This document shows positions 1 through 6,623 of a stretch of 11,756 bases of DNA, piece after piece. Source of the DNA: Reyranella sp. (lineage in GTDB: Bacteria > Pseudomonadota > Alphaproteobacteria > Reyranellales > Reyranellaceae); contig JADHLS010000075.1 of the NCBI GenBank assembly GCA_016780605.1, positions 1-11,756 on the forward strand. Reading direction: 5' to 3'. Below the pieces are notes generated by a model that worked only from the letters and a program-made list of their open reading frames with translations, was not told the DNA's origin and did no database searches. The position numbers were made by a program, and so were the translations under genes. Positions within the stretch are counted from its first letter, which is position 1. The number at the start of each line of letters is the position of its first letter.

Positions 1-1224
1 GTCGATCGGACCCAGCGCAGCCAGCGTCAGCTCGCCCTGCAGCAGCCGGCGGGCAACACGGCGCACGGCCTCCTGATCGACCGCTTCGATCCGGGCCACG
101 ATCTCGGCGTAGGGAATCGGCCGGCCGTGCACGATCAGATGGCGGGCCGCCTGCTCCGCGCGAGAACCGCTCGATTCCAGCGCCATCAGCGTGCCGGCCT
201 TGATCTGGTTGCGCGCGCGCACCAGCTCGGCCTCGGTGAGCGTACCGTCGACGCCCGCGAACTCCTCGCACACTGCCGGGACCAGCTCGGCGAGATCGTC
301 CTCGCCGGTGCCGGCATAGATGCCGAACAGGCCGCCATCGGCGAAAGCGGTGTTGAAGCAATGGATGCCGTAGACCAGGCCGCGCTCCTCGCGGATGCGC
401 TGGAACAGGCGAGAGGACATGCCGCCGCCGAACAGCGTCGAATAGACGGCGAGCGCGAAGTAGTCGGGATCGCGGTAGCCGATGCCCTGACAGCCCAGCA
501 CCAGGTGGGCCTGCTCCAGCACGCGCGCCTCGCGGCCATCGCCGCCGACGTAGGCAAGCGGCACCGGCGGGGCTGCGTTGGCCGGCGTGCGCGGCACCGA
601 GCCGAAGTGCTTGTCGGCAAGATCGAGGATCTGCTGGTGCTCGACGCGACCGGCCGCCGCCAGCACCATGTTCGAGGCAGTGTAGTGGCGCGCCAGGAAG
701 GCGAAGAGATCGTCGCGGCCGATCGCCTCGACCGTGGCAGCGGTGCCCAGCACCGGACGGCCGAGCGGCTGGCCCGGGAACGCGGTCTCCTGGAACTGGT
801 CGAAGATCACGTCGTCGGGCGTGTCGAGCGCCTGGCCGATCTCCTGCAGGATGACGCCGCGCTCGCGCTGCAGCTCGTCGGGGTCGAACACCGAGTTGCG
901 CAGGATGTCCGAGACCATCTCGACGCCCAGCGCCACGTCCTCCTTCAGGACGGAGGCGTGGTAGGCCGTGATCTCGCGGCCGGTATAGGCGTTGAGGCTG
1001 CCGCCGACATTCTCGATCTCCTCGGCGATGGCGCGGGCCGAGCGCGTGCGCGTGCCCTTGAAGGCCATGTGCTCCAGCATGTGGGCCATGCCGTTGAGCT
1101 CGGCCGCTTCGTGGCGTGTGCCGCAGGCGACCCAGATGCCGAGGGTGGCCGATTCGACCTCGGGCATGGCGTCGGTGGCGACGCGCAGTCCGTTGGAGAG
1201 AGTCGTAACCTTGACGTTGCTCAT
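1..1224 (-). CDS. M16 family zinc metallopeptidase (mitochondrial processing peptidase-like), C-terminus cut by window edge
   Basis: This encodes a pitrilysin/MPP-like zinc endopeptidase; the physiological substrate in bacteria is not established. The 408 visible residues carry the inverted zinc motif HMLEH: H48 and H52 bind zinc and E51 is catalytic. E128 lies 76 residues after H52, the usual place for the third ligand, so the active site looks complete. Family signatures follow: NVGGSLNAYTGRE at about 72-84 and the glycine-rich stretch FGGGMSSRLFQRIREERGLVYG near residue 260-290. Typical members have about 420 residues, so only roughly the last ten are missing at position 1. No signal peptide is seen. 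The ATG is at 1224, only 9 bp after the thrC stop. Its Shine-Dalgarno (AAAGGA) overlaps that stop codon, so translation is probably coupled to thrC. A thrC-M16 pair is common in alphaproteobacteria. Confidence 0.95.
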   Translation of the reverse strand, partial: MSNVKVTTLSNGLRVATDAMPEVESATLGIWVACGTRHEAAELNGMAHMLEHMAFKGTRTRSARAIAEEIENVGGSLNAYTGREITAYHASVLKEDVALGVEMVSDILRNSVFDPDELQRERGVILQEIGQALDTPDDVIFDQFQETAFPGQPLGRPVLGTAATVEAIGRDDLFAFLARHYTASNMVLAAAGRVEHQQILDLADKHFGSVPRTPANAAPPVPLAYVGGDGREARVLEQAHLVLGCQGIGYRDPDYFALAVYSTLFGGGMSSRLFQRIREERGLVYGIHCFNTAFADGGLFGIYAGTGEDDLAELVPAVCEEFAGVDGTLTEAELVRARNQIKAGTLMALESSGSRAEQAARHLIVHGRPIPYAEIVARIEAVDQEAVRRVARRLLQGELTLAALGPID

Positions 1225-1233
1225 GACAGTCCT

Positions 1234-2670
1234 TTAACGCCTCAACGCCCGCGACGGTGCCGCCGTCGCCATACGCTGATCGATCAGGTCCTTCAGCGCC
1301 GCGATGTCGTTGCGCAGGCCGTCGACCCGCTCGGTGCGATCCATCAGGTCGGCCAGCCGCTGGGGCAACGCCGGCCGCTCGCCTGTCGCCTTCTGCACCG
1401 CATCGGGGAACTTGGCGGGATGCGCCGTCGACAGCACGACCATCGGCACCTTGTCGTCGCGCCGGTGCTGTTGCGCCACCGCGTAACCCACGGCGGTGTG
1501 CGGATCGAGCGTCTCGCCGAAGCGCTTGCGACAATCGGCGATGGCGGCGAGTGTGCCAGGCTCGTCGAGACGGCCGGCGTCGAACAGCTCGCGCACGCCG
1601 CCCAGCGCGTTGGCGCCGACCTTGAGCGTGCCGGTGCTGCGGAAGGTCGCCATCGCCTCGGCCAGCGCCCTGCCGTCGCGGCCGTAGAGATCGAACAGCA
1701 GGCGCTCGAAGTTGCTCGAGATCTGGATGTCCATGCTGGGACTATAAGTGGGCACGACGCCCGCCATCGTCATTGCTCCGGTCTCGAAAAAACGCGCCAG
1801 GATGTCGTTGCTGTTGGTCGCCACCACGAAGTGCGAGATCGGCAGGCCCATGCGCTGGGCGGCGTAGCCGGCATAGACGTTGCCGAAATTGCCCGTCGGC
1901 ACCGTGAAGGCGACCGGCCGGTCGGGCGCGCCGAGCCTGACCGCGGCCCAGAAGTAATAGACGATCTGCGCCATGACGCGCGCGAAGTTGATCGAGTTCA
2001 CCGCCGTCAGCGCATGGCGGTCGCGGAAAGCGAGATCGTTGAAGCAGGCCTTGGCGAGGTCCTGGCAGTCGTCGAAGGTGCCGTCGACCACGACGTTGTG
2101 CACGTTGGGCGCCAGCACCGTCGTCATCTGGCGGCGCTGCACCTCGCTGACGCGGCCGCGCGGGAACAGCATGAAGATGTCGATGGTCTTGCGGTCGCGC
2201 ACCGCCTCGATGGCGGCCGAGCCGGTGTCGCCCGAGGTCGCGCCGACGATGGTCGCGTGCTGGTGTCGCTCCGTCAGCTTGCGGTCGAGCATGCGACCGA
2301 GCAGCTGCAATGCCACGTCCTTGAAGGCGAGCGTCGGGCCGTGGAACAGCTCGAGCAGGTGCAGGCCGGTGTCCCCCAGCGGCTTCAGCGGCAGCACGTC
2401 GGGCGCGTCGAACGAGGCATAGGCCTCGCCGATCAGGCGACGGAACGTCGCCTCGTCGAAGGTGTCGCCGACGAAGGGCCGCATCACGCGATAGGCGACC
2501 TCGACGTAAGGCAGGCCCTTGAGGGCTGCGATCTCGGCCTTGGCGAAGTGCGGCCAGTCGGCCGGCAGGTAGAGGCCGCCGTCGCGGGCCAAGCCCGCCA
2601 GCATGACGTCCTCGAAGCCAAGCGGCTCGGGATTTCCCTGCGAGCCGTGGCGCGTGCTGATGTAGCGCAA
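1234..2670 (-). CDS. thrC: Threonine synthase (TTG start)
   Basis: PLP-dependent threonine synthase converts O-phospho-L-homoserine to L-threonine, the last step of threonine biosynthesis, in the cytosol. With the TTG start the protein has 478 residues, normal for the long bacterial/fungal class. The N-terminal (M)RYISTRHGSQGNP and LARDGGLYLP stretches are typical. The Schiff-base lysine lies in GPTLAFKD (K117). The phosphate-binding SGDTGS loop follows at about 146-151, and VPTGNFGN appears further on. An in-frame ATG at 2709 exists but overlaps the end of the DUF1272 gene and would add 13 residues unlike the family. The TTG at 2670 matches the conserved N-terminus and has GGAG 7 nt upstream. 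The gene lies 13 bp after DUF1272 and 9 bp before the M16 gene, so it is probably part of the same transcript. Confidence 0.96.
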   Translation of the reverse strand: MRYISTRHGSQGNPEPLGFEDVMLAGLARDGGLYLPADWPHFAKAEIAALKGLPYVEVAYRVMRPFVGDTFDEATFRRLIGEAYASFDAPDVLPLKPLGDTGLHLLELFHGPTLAFKDVALQLLGRMLDRKLTERHQHATIVGATSGDTGSAAIEAVRDRKTIDIFMLFPRGRVSEVQRRQMTTVLAPNVHNVVVDGTFDDCQDLAKACFNDLAFRDRHALTAVNSINFARVMAQIVYYFWAAVRLGAPDRPVAFTVPTGNFGNVYAGYAAQRMGLPISHFVVATNSNDILARFFETGAMTMAGVVPTYSPSMDIQISSNFERLLFDLYGRDGRALAEAMATFRSTGTLKVGANALGGVRELFDAGRLDEPGTLAAIADCRKRFGETLDPHTAVGYAVAQQHRRDDKVPMVVLSTAHPAKFPDAVQKATGERPALPQRLADLMDRTERVDGLRNDIAALKDLIDQRMATAAPSRALRR

Positions 2671-2677
2671 CGAAGAA

Positions 2678-2681
2678 CTCC
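2678..2681 (-). promoter_or_regulatory. Ribosome binding site deciding the thrC TTG start
   Basis: On the minus strand GGAG lies 7 nt upstream of the TTG at 2670-2668. The upstream ATG at 2709 lies inside the DUF1272 reading frame. Together with the conserved N-terminus RYISTR, this site favours TTG initiation. Confidence 0.65.
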
Positions 2682-2683
2682 GA

Positions 2684-2935
2684 CTAGGCAACCTGCCTAC
2701 AGGCTGCATGATCCTTGCGGACCCTCTTGGTCGAAGCGGGATGTTTCTCCAGCATCCGCGCCGGGCGCGTCGGACGCTTCACGAGATCACCACCGCAATT
2801 GGGGCAGAGACCGCCCAGCCGAGTTCGGGCGCAGTCGGCGCAGAACGTGCACTCGTAGGTGCAGATCAACGCGTCGGGCGCGCCGTTGGGCAGGTCCTTG
2901 TCGCAGCATTCACAGTTGGGGCGGAGATCGAGCAT
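2684..2935 (-). CDS. DUF1272 small Cys-rich putative zinc-binding protein
   Basis: This is an 83-residue protein of unknown function matching the DUF1272 family pattern: MLDLRPNCECCDKDLP at the N-terminus and CTFCADC...CPNCGG in the middle. Cysteines at 8, 10, 11, 25, 29, 32, 35, 44 and 47 look like paired knuckles for one or two zinc ions; that is inference from spacing. After the domain (about residue 57) there is a basic tail of some 25 residues with several Lys/Arg and a further Cys at 79. There is no membrane segment or signal peptide. The ATG at 2935 is preceded by GAGG, which overlaps the region just after the M32 peptidase stop (gap 9 bp), so it is probably co-translated with that gene. 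The TAG stop precedes thrC by 13 bp. The role is unknown and the context gives no firm clue. Confidence 0.9.
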   Translation of the reverse strand: MLDLRPNCECCDKDLPNGAPDALICTYECTFCADCARTRLGGLCPNCGGDLVKRPTRPARMLEKHPASTKRVRKDHAACRQVA

Positions 2936-2944
2936 GGCTTCCTC

Positions 2945-4447
2945 TTACGCCGACAGGTAGCGGGTTTCCAGATGCGCCTTGAAGGCGGCCGTGCCCAGCC
3001 GGTCGCCAGTGGCCTCAGTCAGAAGCTCGTCGGTGCTTTCGAGCGAGCCTTTGCCGTGCACGTTGGCCCGCAACCAGTTGAGCAAGGGCGCAAAATCGCC
3101 CTTGCCGATGGCCGCCATCAGTCCGGGTTCGGCCCGCCGGGCGGCGGCGAAGAGCTGGGCCGCGGCCAGCGCCCCCAACGTATAGGTCGGGAAATAGCCC
3201 CAGCCGCCATCGGGCCAATGGATGTCCTGCAGGCAGCCCAGCGCATCGTCGGGCGGGACGACGCTCAAAAGCTCGCGCATGCCGTCGTTCCAGGCGCCCG
3301 GCAGATCGGCGAGCGCGAGGTCGCCCGCCAGCATCGCCTTCTCCAGGCGATAGCGCAGCATGATGTGAAGCGGATACGTCACCTCGTCGGCATCGACGCG
3401 GATGTAACCGGGCGCAACGCGCGTATAGATCCGGTGGATGTTGTCGGCGGTCCAGGCCGGTCCGCTCCTGCCGAAGGCCTCGCGCATGCGCGGGGCGGCG
3501 AACTCGATGAAGGCGTCGCTGCGGCAGGCCTGCATCTCCATCAGCAGCGACTGGCTTTCGTGCAGCGCCATGCCGCGCGCACTGCCGACCGGCTGGCGCC
3601 GCCAGTCGCGCGGCAGGCCGAGCTCGTAGAGTCCGTGGCCGGTCTCGTGCAGCACGCCCATCAGGGCGCGCGCGAAGTCGGCTTCGTCGTAGCGCGTGGT
3701 GATGCGAACATCGTCGGCCGTGCCGCCGGTGAAGGGATGGGCGGACACGTCGAGCCGACCGTGGGTGAAATCGAAGCCGATGCGGCGGCACATCTCCTCG
3801 CCGAGCTTGCGCTGCTGCTCAACCGGGAACGGCCCGTCGAGCTCCAGTGGCTTGCCGGCACGCGCCTGGCGCTCCATGACGCGGCCTAGAAGTTCCGGCA
3901 GGAAAGCGCGCAATTCGCCGAACAGCTGGTCGATGCGCGCCGAGCGGCCGCCCGGCTCGAACTCGTCGAGCAGGGCGTCGTAGAGAGAGGTCCCCAGCGC
4001 CGCCGCCTTGGCTTCGGCGACACGGCGCATGATGGTCAGCACCTCGCCGAGCGTCGGCAGCAGCGCCTTGAAGTCGGCCTTCTTCCTGGCCTCGCGCCAG
4101 ACCATCTCGCAGGCCGACGTCGCTCTGGTGCGCGCCTCGACCAGGTCGGCCGGCAGCGCGCTCTCGTGCACCCACAGGCGCCGCATCTCGCGCAGGTTGG
4201 CGGCGCGCCAGCGGTCGAGCGCCTTGGCCCCCTCCTCCGCCCGTGACAGCAGCTCGGGCATGTCCGGCGCCGAGATCATGCCGTGGGCGATCACGCCCAG
4301 CGTCGCCAGCTGGTCGGCGCGATCGTCGCTGGCGCCCGACGGCATCATCGCCGAGCGGTCCCAGTTCAGGATCGAGCTGGCACGGTTGACGGCGCTCAGC
4401 CGCGCGAACCGGCGCTCGAGCTCGGCATAGGGATCGTTGGCGATCAT
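2945..4447 (-). CDS. M32 family metallocarboxypeptidase (carboxypeptidase Taq type)
   Basis: This is a 500-residue cytosolic zinc carboxypeptidase of the thermostable carboxypeptidase Taq family, which removes C-terminal residues from peptides. The HEXXH motif is HETGH at 267-271 (zinc ligands H267 and H271, catalytic E268). The third ligand is in HESQS (E297). Other family marks are LNWDRSAMMP at about 28-37, DEVTYPLHIMLRYRLE at 354-369 and WGYFPTYTLG at 416-425. Length matches the family. No signal peptide is present. The ATG at 4447 overlaps the SURF1 stop in an ATGA tetranucleotide; a longer open frame upstream is only an alternative-frame read of the SURF1 gene. M32 enzymes act in peptide turnover, and no direct role in oxidase assembly is known. 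Its position between SURF1 and thrC looks like an insertion into an otherwise common neighbourhood. Confidence 0.96.
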   Translation of the reverse strand: MIANDPYAELERRFARLSAVNRASSILNWDRSAMMPSGASDDRADQLATLGVIAHGMISAPDMPELLSRAEEGAKALDRWRAANLREMRRLWVHESALPADLVEARTRATSACEMVWREARKKADFKALLPTLGEVLTIMRRVAEAKAAALGTSLYDALLDEFEPGGRSARIDQLFGELRAFLPELLGRVMERQARAGKPLELDGPFPVEQQRKLGEEMCRRIGFDFTHGRLDVSAHPFTGGTADDVRITTRYDEADFARALMGVLHETGHGLYELGLPRDWRRQPVGSARGMALHESQSLLMEMQACRSDAFIEFAAPRMREAFGRSGPAWTADNIHRIYTRVAPGYIRVDADEVTYPLHIMLRYRLEKAMLAGDLALADLPGAWNDGMRELLSVVPPDDALGCLQDIHWPDGGWGYFPTYTLGALAAAQLFAAARRAEPGLMAAIGKGDFAPLLNWLRANVHGKGSLESTDELLTEATGDRLGTAAFKAHLETRYLSA

Positions 4448-5190
4448 GTCTTGACCTTGGTGTGGCCGGCGATGGTGAGCCGGCCGTTTTCCCAGTGATA
4501 GGCGAGATAGACGCCGGCCAGCGCCAGCGCGAGCAGGAACCAGGTGATGGCGTACTGCAGATGGTCGTTGGGGATGTCGAGTCGGGTCTGGCCGCCGATC
4601 GGCACGCCGCCGGGATTGCGCGCCGCGTCGGCCTCGAGGAAGAAGGCGTCGAGCTTGGGATCGGGCTTGCCGCCCGCCATGCTGCGCATCAGCGGCACGT
4701 CGACATGGAACCACACGTTCTTGTCCGGCACGTTTTCGGGCGCAAATTGGCGGCGTTCCTGGTTGCGTCGCACGATGCCGGTCAGCTCGACGCGACTGCT
4801 GAGTTGGCCCTCGGCGCGCTTCGCCGGGTCCTTCTTCTCCTGCGGGACCCAGCCGCGGTCGAACAGCACGATGCGGCCATCGTCGGTGCGCAGTGGCGTC
4901 ACGACCTGCAGGCCGACCGTGTTCTTGAGGCTGCGCGCAGCGAGGTAGAACTCCTTGTCGTTCAGGAACCTGCCGGCGAGAGTCACGCGGCCGTACTCCT
5001 GGCGCAGCGGATCGCCGCGCAGCAGCTCGTCGAGGGTGATCGGCGCGGCGGCCTGGTTGACCTCGATGCGATTCAGGATGTCGCGCTTCCACTCGCGGCG
5101 CTCCATCTGCCACACGGCGAGCCCCAGCGAGACGATGAAAATCGGCAGCGAAATGAGCGTGGGCCAGAGCGCAGGGCGCAGGCGGATCAT
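4444..5190 (-). CDS. SURF1-family cytochrome c oxidase assembly protein
   Basis: This is a 248-residue inner-membrane assembly factor. SURF1 proteins help deliver or insert heme a into subunit I of aa3 oxidases. The topology is the family's own: one membrane segment at about 10-28, a large periplasmic domain, and a second segment at about 213-231. Recognisable blocks are WQMERREWK at 27-35, the FDRGWVP block at 110-116 (RGWVP in most members), and NDHLQYAITWF at 208-218 leading into the second helix. The ATG at 5190 is 10 bp after the DUF983 stop, with a weak AGGG/GGCAG ribosome binding site. The stop overlaps the M32 start (ATGA). Location downstream of the oxidase subunit genes fits the role. 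The function is known from mitochondrial and Paracoccus/Rhodobacter homologues; I infer it here. Confidence 0.95.
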   Translation of the reverse strand: MIRLRPALWPTLISLPIFIVSLGLAVWQMERREWKRDILNRIEVNQAAAPITLDELLRGDPLRQEYGRVTLAGRFLNDKEFYLAARSLKNTVGLQVVTPLRTDDGRIVLFDRGWVPQEKKDPAKRAEGQLSSRVELTGIVRRNQERRQFAPENVPDKNVWFHVDVPLMRSMAGGKPDPKLDAFFLEADAARNPGGVPIGGQTRLDIPNDHLQYAITWFLLALALAGVYLAYHWENGRLTIAGHTKVKT

Positions 5191-5200
5191 GATGGCTGCC

Positions 5201-5563
5201 CTACTCGCCGAGCTCGGTCGAGCGGTGAGTGTATTGCTGCACGATAAGCCACGCCTTCAGCACGCGCAGCATCCAGACGGCGAGGCCGACGGTGAGCGGC
5301 CCCCAGATCAGGACATGCAGCCACCACGGCGGCTCGAACCGGAACTCGACCCAGAAAACCAGGATCATGACGATGGCGCCCAGGCCCAGAATGACGAGCA
5401 CGGCCGGCCCGTCGCCAGCGTCGTTGCCGCGCAGGTCGAGGCCGCATTCCGAGCAGCGCTCGACGACATTGAGCACCCCGCCGAACAGCCTGCCGCGTCC
5501 GCAGCGCGGGCAGGCGCCGCGCAGGGCGACGTCGAGGGGCGATTGGCGCGGCCAGTCGGACAT
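5201..5563 (-). CDS. DUF983 zinc-ribbon membrane protein of the cox locus
   Basis: This is a 120-residue protein of the DUF983 family, often found between ctaE and SURF1 in alphaproteobacteria; its molecular function is unknown to me. The N-terminal half holds two CxxC knuckles, CPRC (18-21) and CSEC (37-40), which form a likely cytosolic zinc ribbon. Two membrane segments follow at about 53-73 and 82-100, then a short polar tail. The ATG at 5563 is chosen over the adjacent in-frame GTG at 5566. GGGAG lies 6 nt upstream of the ATG, and the encoded MSDWPRQSPLDVALRGACPRCG looks like a family N-terminus. It lies 10 bp before SURF1 and is probably co-translated with it. The 185-bp structured gap upstream separates it from ctaE and may lower its expression. 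A role in oxidase biogenesis is inferred from position only. Confidence 0.93.
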   Translation of the reverse strand: MSDWPRQSPLDVALRGACPRCGRGRLFGGVLNVVERCSECGLDLRGNDAGDGPAVLVILGLGAIVMILVFWVEFRFEPPWWLHVLIWGPLTVGLAVWMLRVLKAWLIVQQYTHRSTELGE

Positions 5564-5569
5564 CACGTG

Positions 5570-5582
5570 CTCCCAAAAGGAG
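5570..5582 (-). promoter_or_regulatory. Small hairpin covering the DUF983 ribosome binding site
   Basis: On the minus strand CTCC (5582-5579) can pair with GGAG (5573-5570) around a 5-nt TTTTG loop. The GGAG arm is part of the DUF983 Shine-Dalgarno. The stem is only 4 bp but abuts the 10-bp hairpin at 5583-5607, so the two could stack. Regulation is inference. Confidence 0.35.
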
Positions 5583-5607
5583 AACCGCCGGGGAGCGCCC
5601 GGCGGTT
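5583..5607. terminator. Perfect 10-bp GC-rich hairpin between ctaE and DUF983 (terminator or attenuator-like)
   Basis: AACCGCCGGG (5583-5592) pairs perfectly with CCCGGCGGTT (5598-5607) around a GAGCG loop. In the minus (operon) direction the stem is followed by CTCCTTTTGG, a poor U-tract, so complete Rho-independent termination is doubtful. In the plus direction it is followed by TTTGTTTATAT, a better tract, but no plus-strand gene ends here. Partial attenuation or 3'-end protection of the structural-subunit mRNA is my reading. Confidence 0.5.
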
Positions 5608-5615
5608 TGTTTATA

Positions 5616-5739
5616 TCCTCCCCAGCGCAGCTGGGCAGGTGTCACCGTCATACGGTGACGGAGGGGTCATGGGCATCATCGTGGGTGCTCATGACCCCTC
5701 CGCCCCTTCGGGGCACCTCCCCAACTTCGTTGGGGAGGA
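5616..5739. repeat. Head-to-head REP-like palindromic element with nested hairpins
   Basis: Two related arms face each other. Arm 1 is 5616-5671 on the plus strand and arm 2 is 5739-5690 on the minus strand. Each reads TCCTCCCCA, a short symmetric centre, a TGGG-AGGTG block, an internal hairpin, then CGGAGGGGTCATG. The last 13 nt are perfectly inverted between arms (5659-5671 and 5690-5702) around an 18-nt spacer. Nested hairpins are at 5617-5639 (one mismatch), 5641-5659 (8-bp stem), 5702-5714 (GCCCC, loop TTC) and 5716-5738 (10-bp stem). The two internal hairpins differ in sequence but keep the fold, the compensatory pattern expected of dispersed REP/BIME-like repeats. Family membership and copy number cannot be seen from one locus. 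Confidence 0.7.
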
Positions 5740-5748
5740 AAGCTCGGC

Positions 5749-6621
5749 TCAGTGGAGGGCGATCGGCGCCTTGCCCGAGCCCCACCAGTAGATGCAGAAG
5801 AACAGGAACAGCCACACCACGTCGACGAAGTGCCAGTACCAGGCGGCCGCCTCGAAGCCGAAGTGCTGGTTCGGCTTGAACTGGCCGGCCATGGCGCGGA
5901 ACAGGCAGACCAGCAGGAAGGTCGTGCCGACCAGCACGTGGAAGCCGTGGAAGCCGGTCGCCATGAAGAAGGTCGACGAGTAGATGTTCTCGCGGAAGCT
6001 GAACGGGGCGTTGATGTACTCGTAGGCCTGGATGCTGGTGAAGCAGATGCCGAGGATCACCGTCAGCGTAAGCCCGCGCACCGCGTCGCGCTTGTTGCCC
6101 TCGAGGATCGCGTGATGCGCCCAGGTCACCGTGGTGCCCGAGAGCAGCAGGATCAGCGTGTTCATGAACGGCAGGTCGAACGGGGCGATGACGCTGACGC
6201 CCTTGGGCGGCCAGATCCCGCCGGTCGCCTCGGCACGGACAGGCATCTCCGGCGAGCCGGGGAACAGCGCGGAGTCGAAGAAGGCCCAGAAGAAGGCGGC
6301 GAAGAACAGCACTTCCGAGGCGATGAACAGGATCATGCCGTAGCGCAGGCCGAGCTGGACGACGGCGGTGTGGTACTTGCGCGATTCGACGATGACGTCG
6401 CTCCACCACCAGAACATCACCGCCAGGATCAGCAGCAGGCCGGGGGCGATCACCCACCACTCGACCTTCTTGACGATGCCCTGCACGCCGGTGCCGAGCA
6501 TGTCGGGATGCATGCCCAGCGCCGCACCCATTGCCAGCAGGAAGGCGCCGACCGCGCCCAGCGCCGGCCACGGGCTGGGATCGACCAGGTGATAGGGATG
6601 CTTGGGAGTGCCGTCGGCCAT
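5749..6621 (-). CDS. ctaE: Cytochrome c oxidase subunit III
   Basis: This is the core subunit III of the aa3 oxidase, a seven-helix membrane protein without redox centres. It stabilises the complex and proton uptake into the D channel. The 290 residues start MADGTPKHPYHLVDPSPWP, the usual alphaproteobacterial N-terminus. Family blocks include the conserved glutamate in IASEVLFF (E103), GGIWPPKG at 134-141, TGFHGFHV at 222-229 and WYWHFVDVVW at 261-270. An upstream in-frame ATG at 6627 overlaps the ctaG stop as ATGA and would add Met-Asn. I prefer the ATG at 6621 because a GGTGG motif lies 6 nt upstream and the N-terminus matches homologues, but both are possible. The gene is translationally coupled to ctaG. 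The stop is followed by the structured intergenic region. Confidence 0.97.
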   Translation of the reverse strand: MADGTPKHPYHLVDPSPWPALGAVGAFLLAMGAALGMHPDMLGTGVQGIVKKVEWWVIAPGLLLILAVMFWWWSDVIVESRKYHTAVVQLGLRYGMILFIASEVLFFAAFFWAFFDSALFPGSPEMPVRAEATGGIWPPKGVSVIAPFDLPFMNTLILLLSGTTVTWAHHAILEGNKRDAVRGLTLTVILGICFTSIQAYEYINAPFSFRENIYSSTFFMATGFHGFHVLVGTTFLLVCLFRAMAGQFKPNQHFGFEAAAWYWHFVDVVWLFLFFCIYWWGSGKAPIALH

Positions 6622-6623
6622 GT

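Noticed and set aside
127..2982. A 951-codon open frame on the plus strand
   Set aside because: It lies wholly antisense to the M16 gene, thrC and DUF1272. The translation is low-complexity, rich in Arg, Ala, Gly, His and Val, with no domain. It is a product of high GC3 in the real genes.
2945..5113. An extended M32 peptidase starting far upstream at 5113
   Set aside because: The added 222 residues are an off-frame reading of SURF1. The ATG at 4447 gives a full-length 500-residue family member and an ATGA overlap.
4955..5791. Plus-strand open frame across the intergenic repeat
   Set aside because: It is antisense to SURF1 and DUF983 and crosses the palindromic element. There is no ribosome site and no family resemblance.
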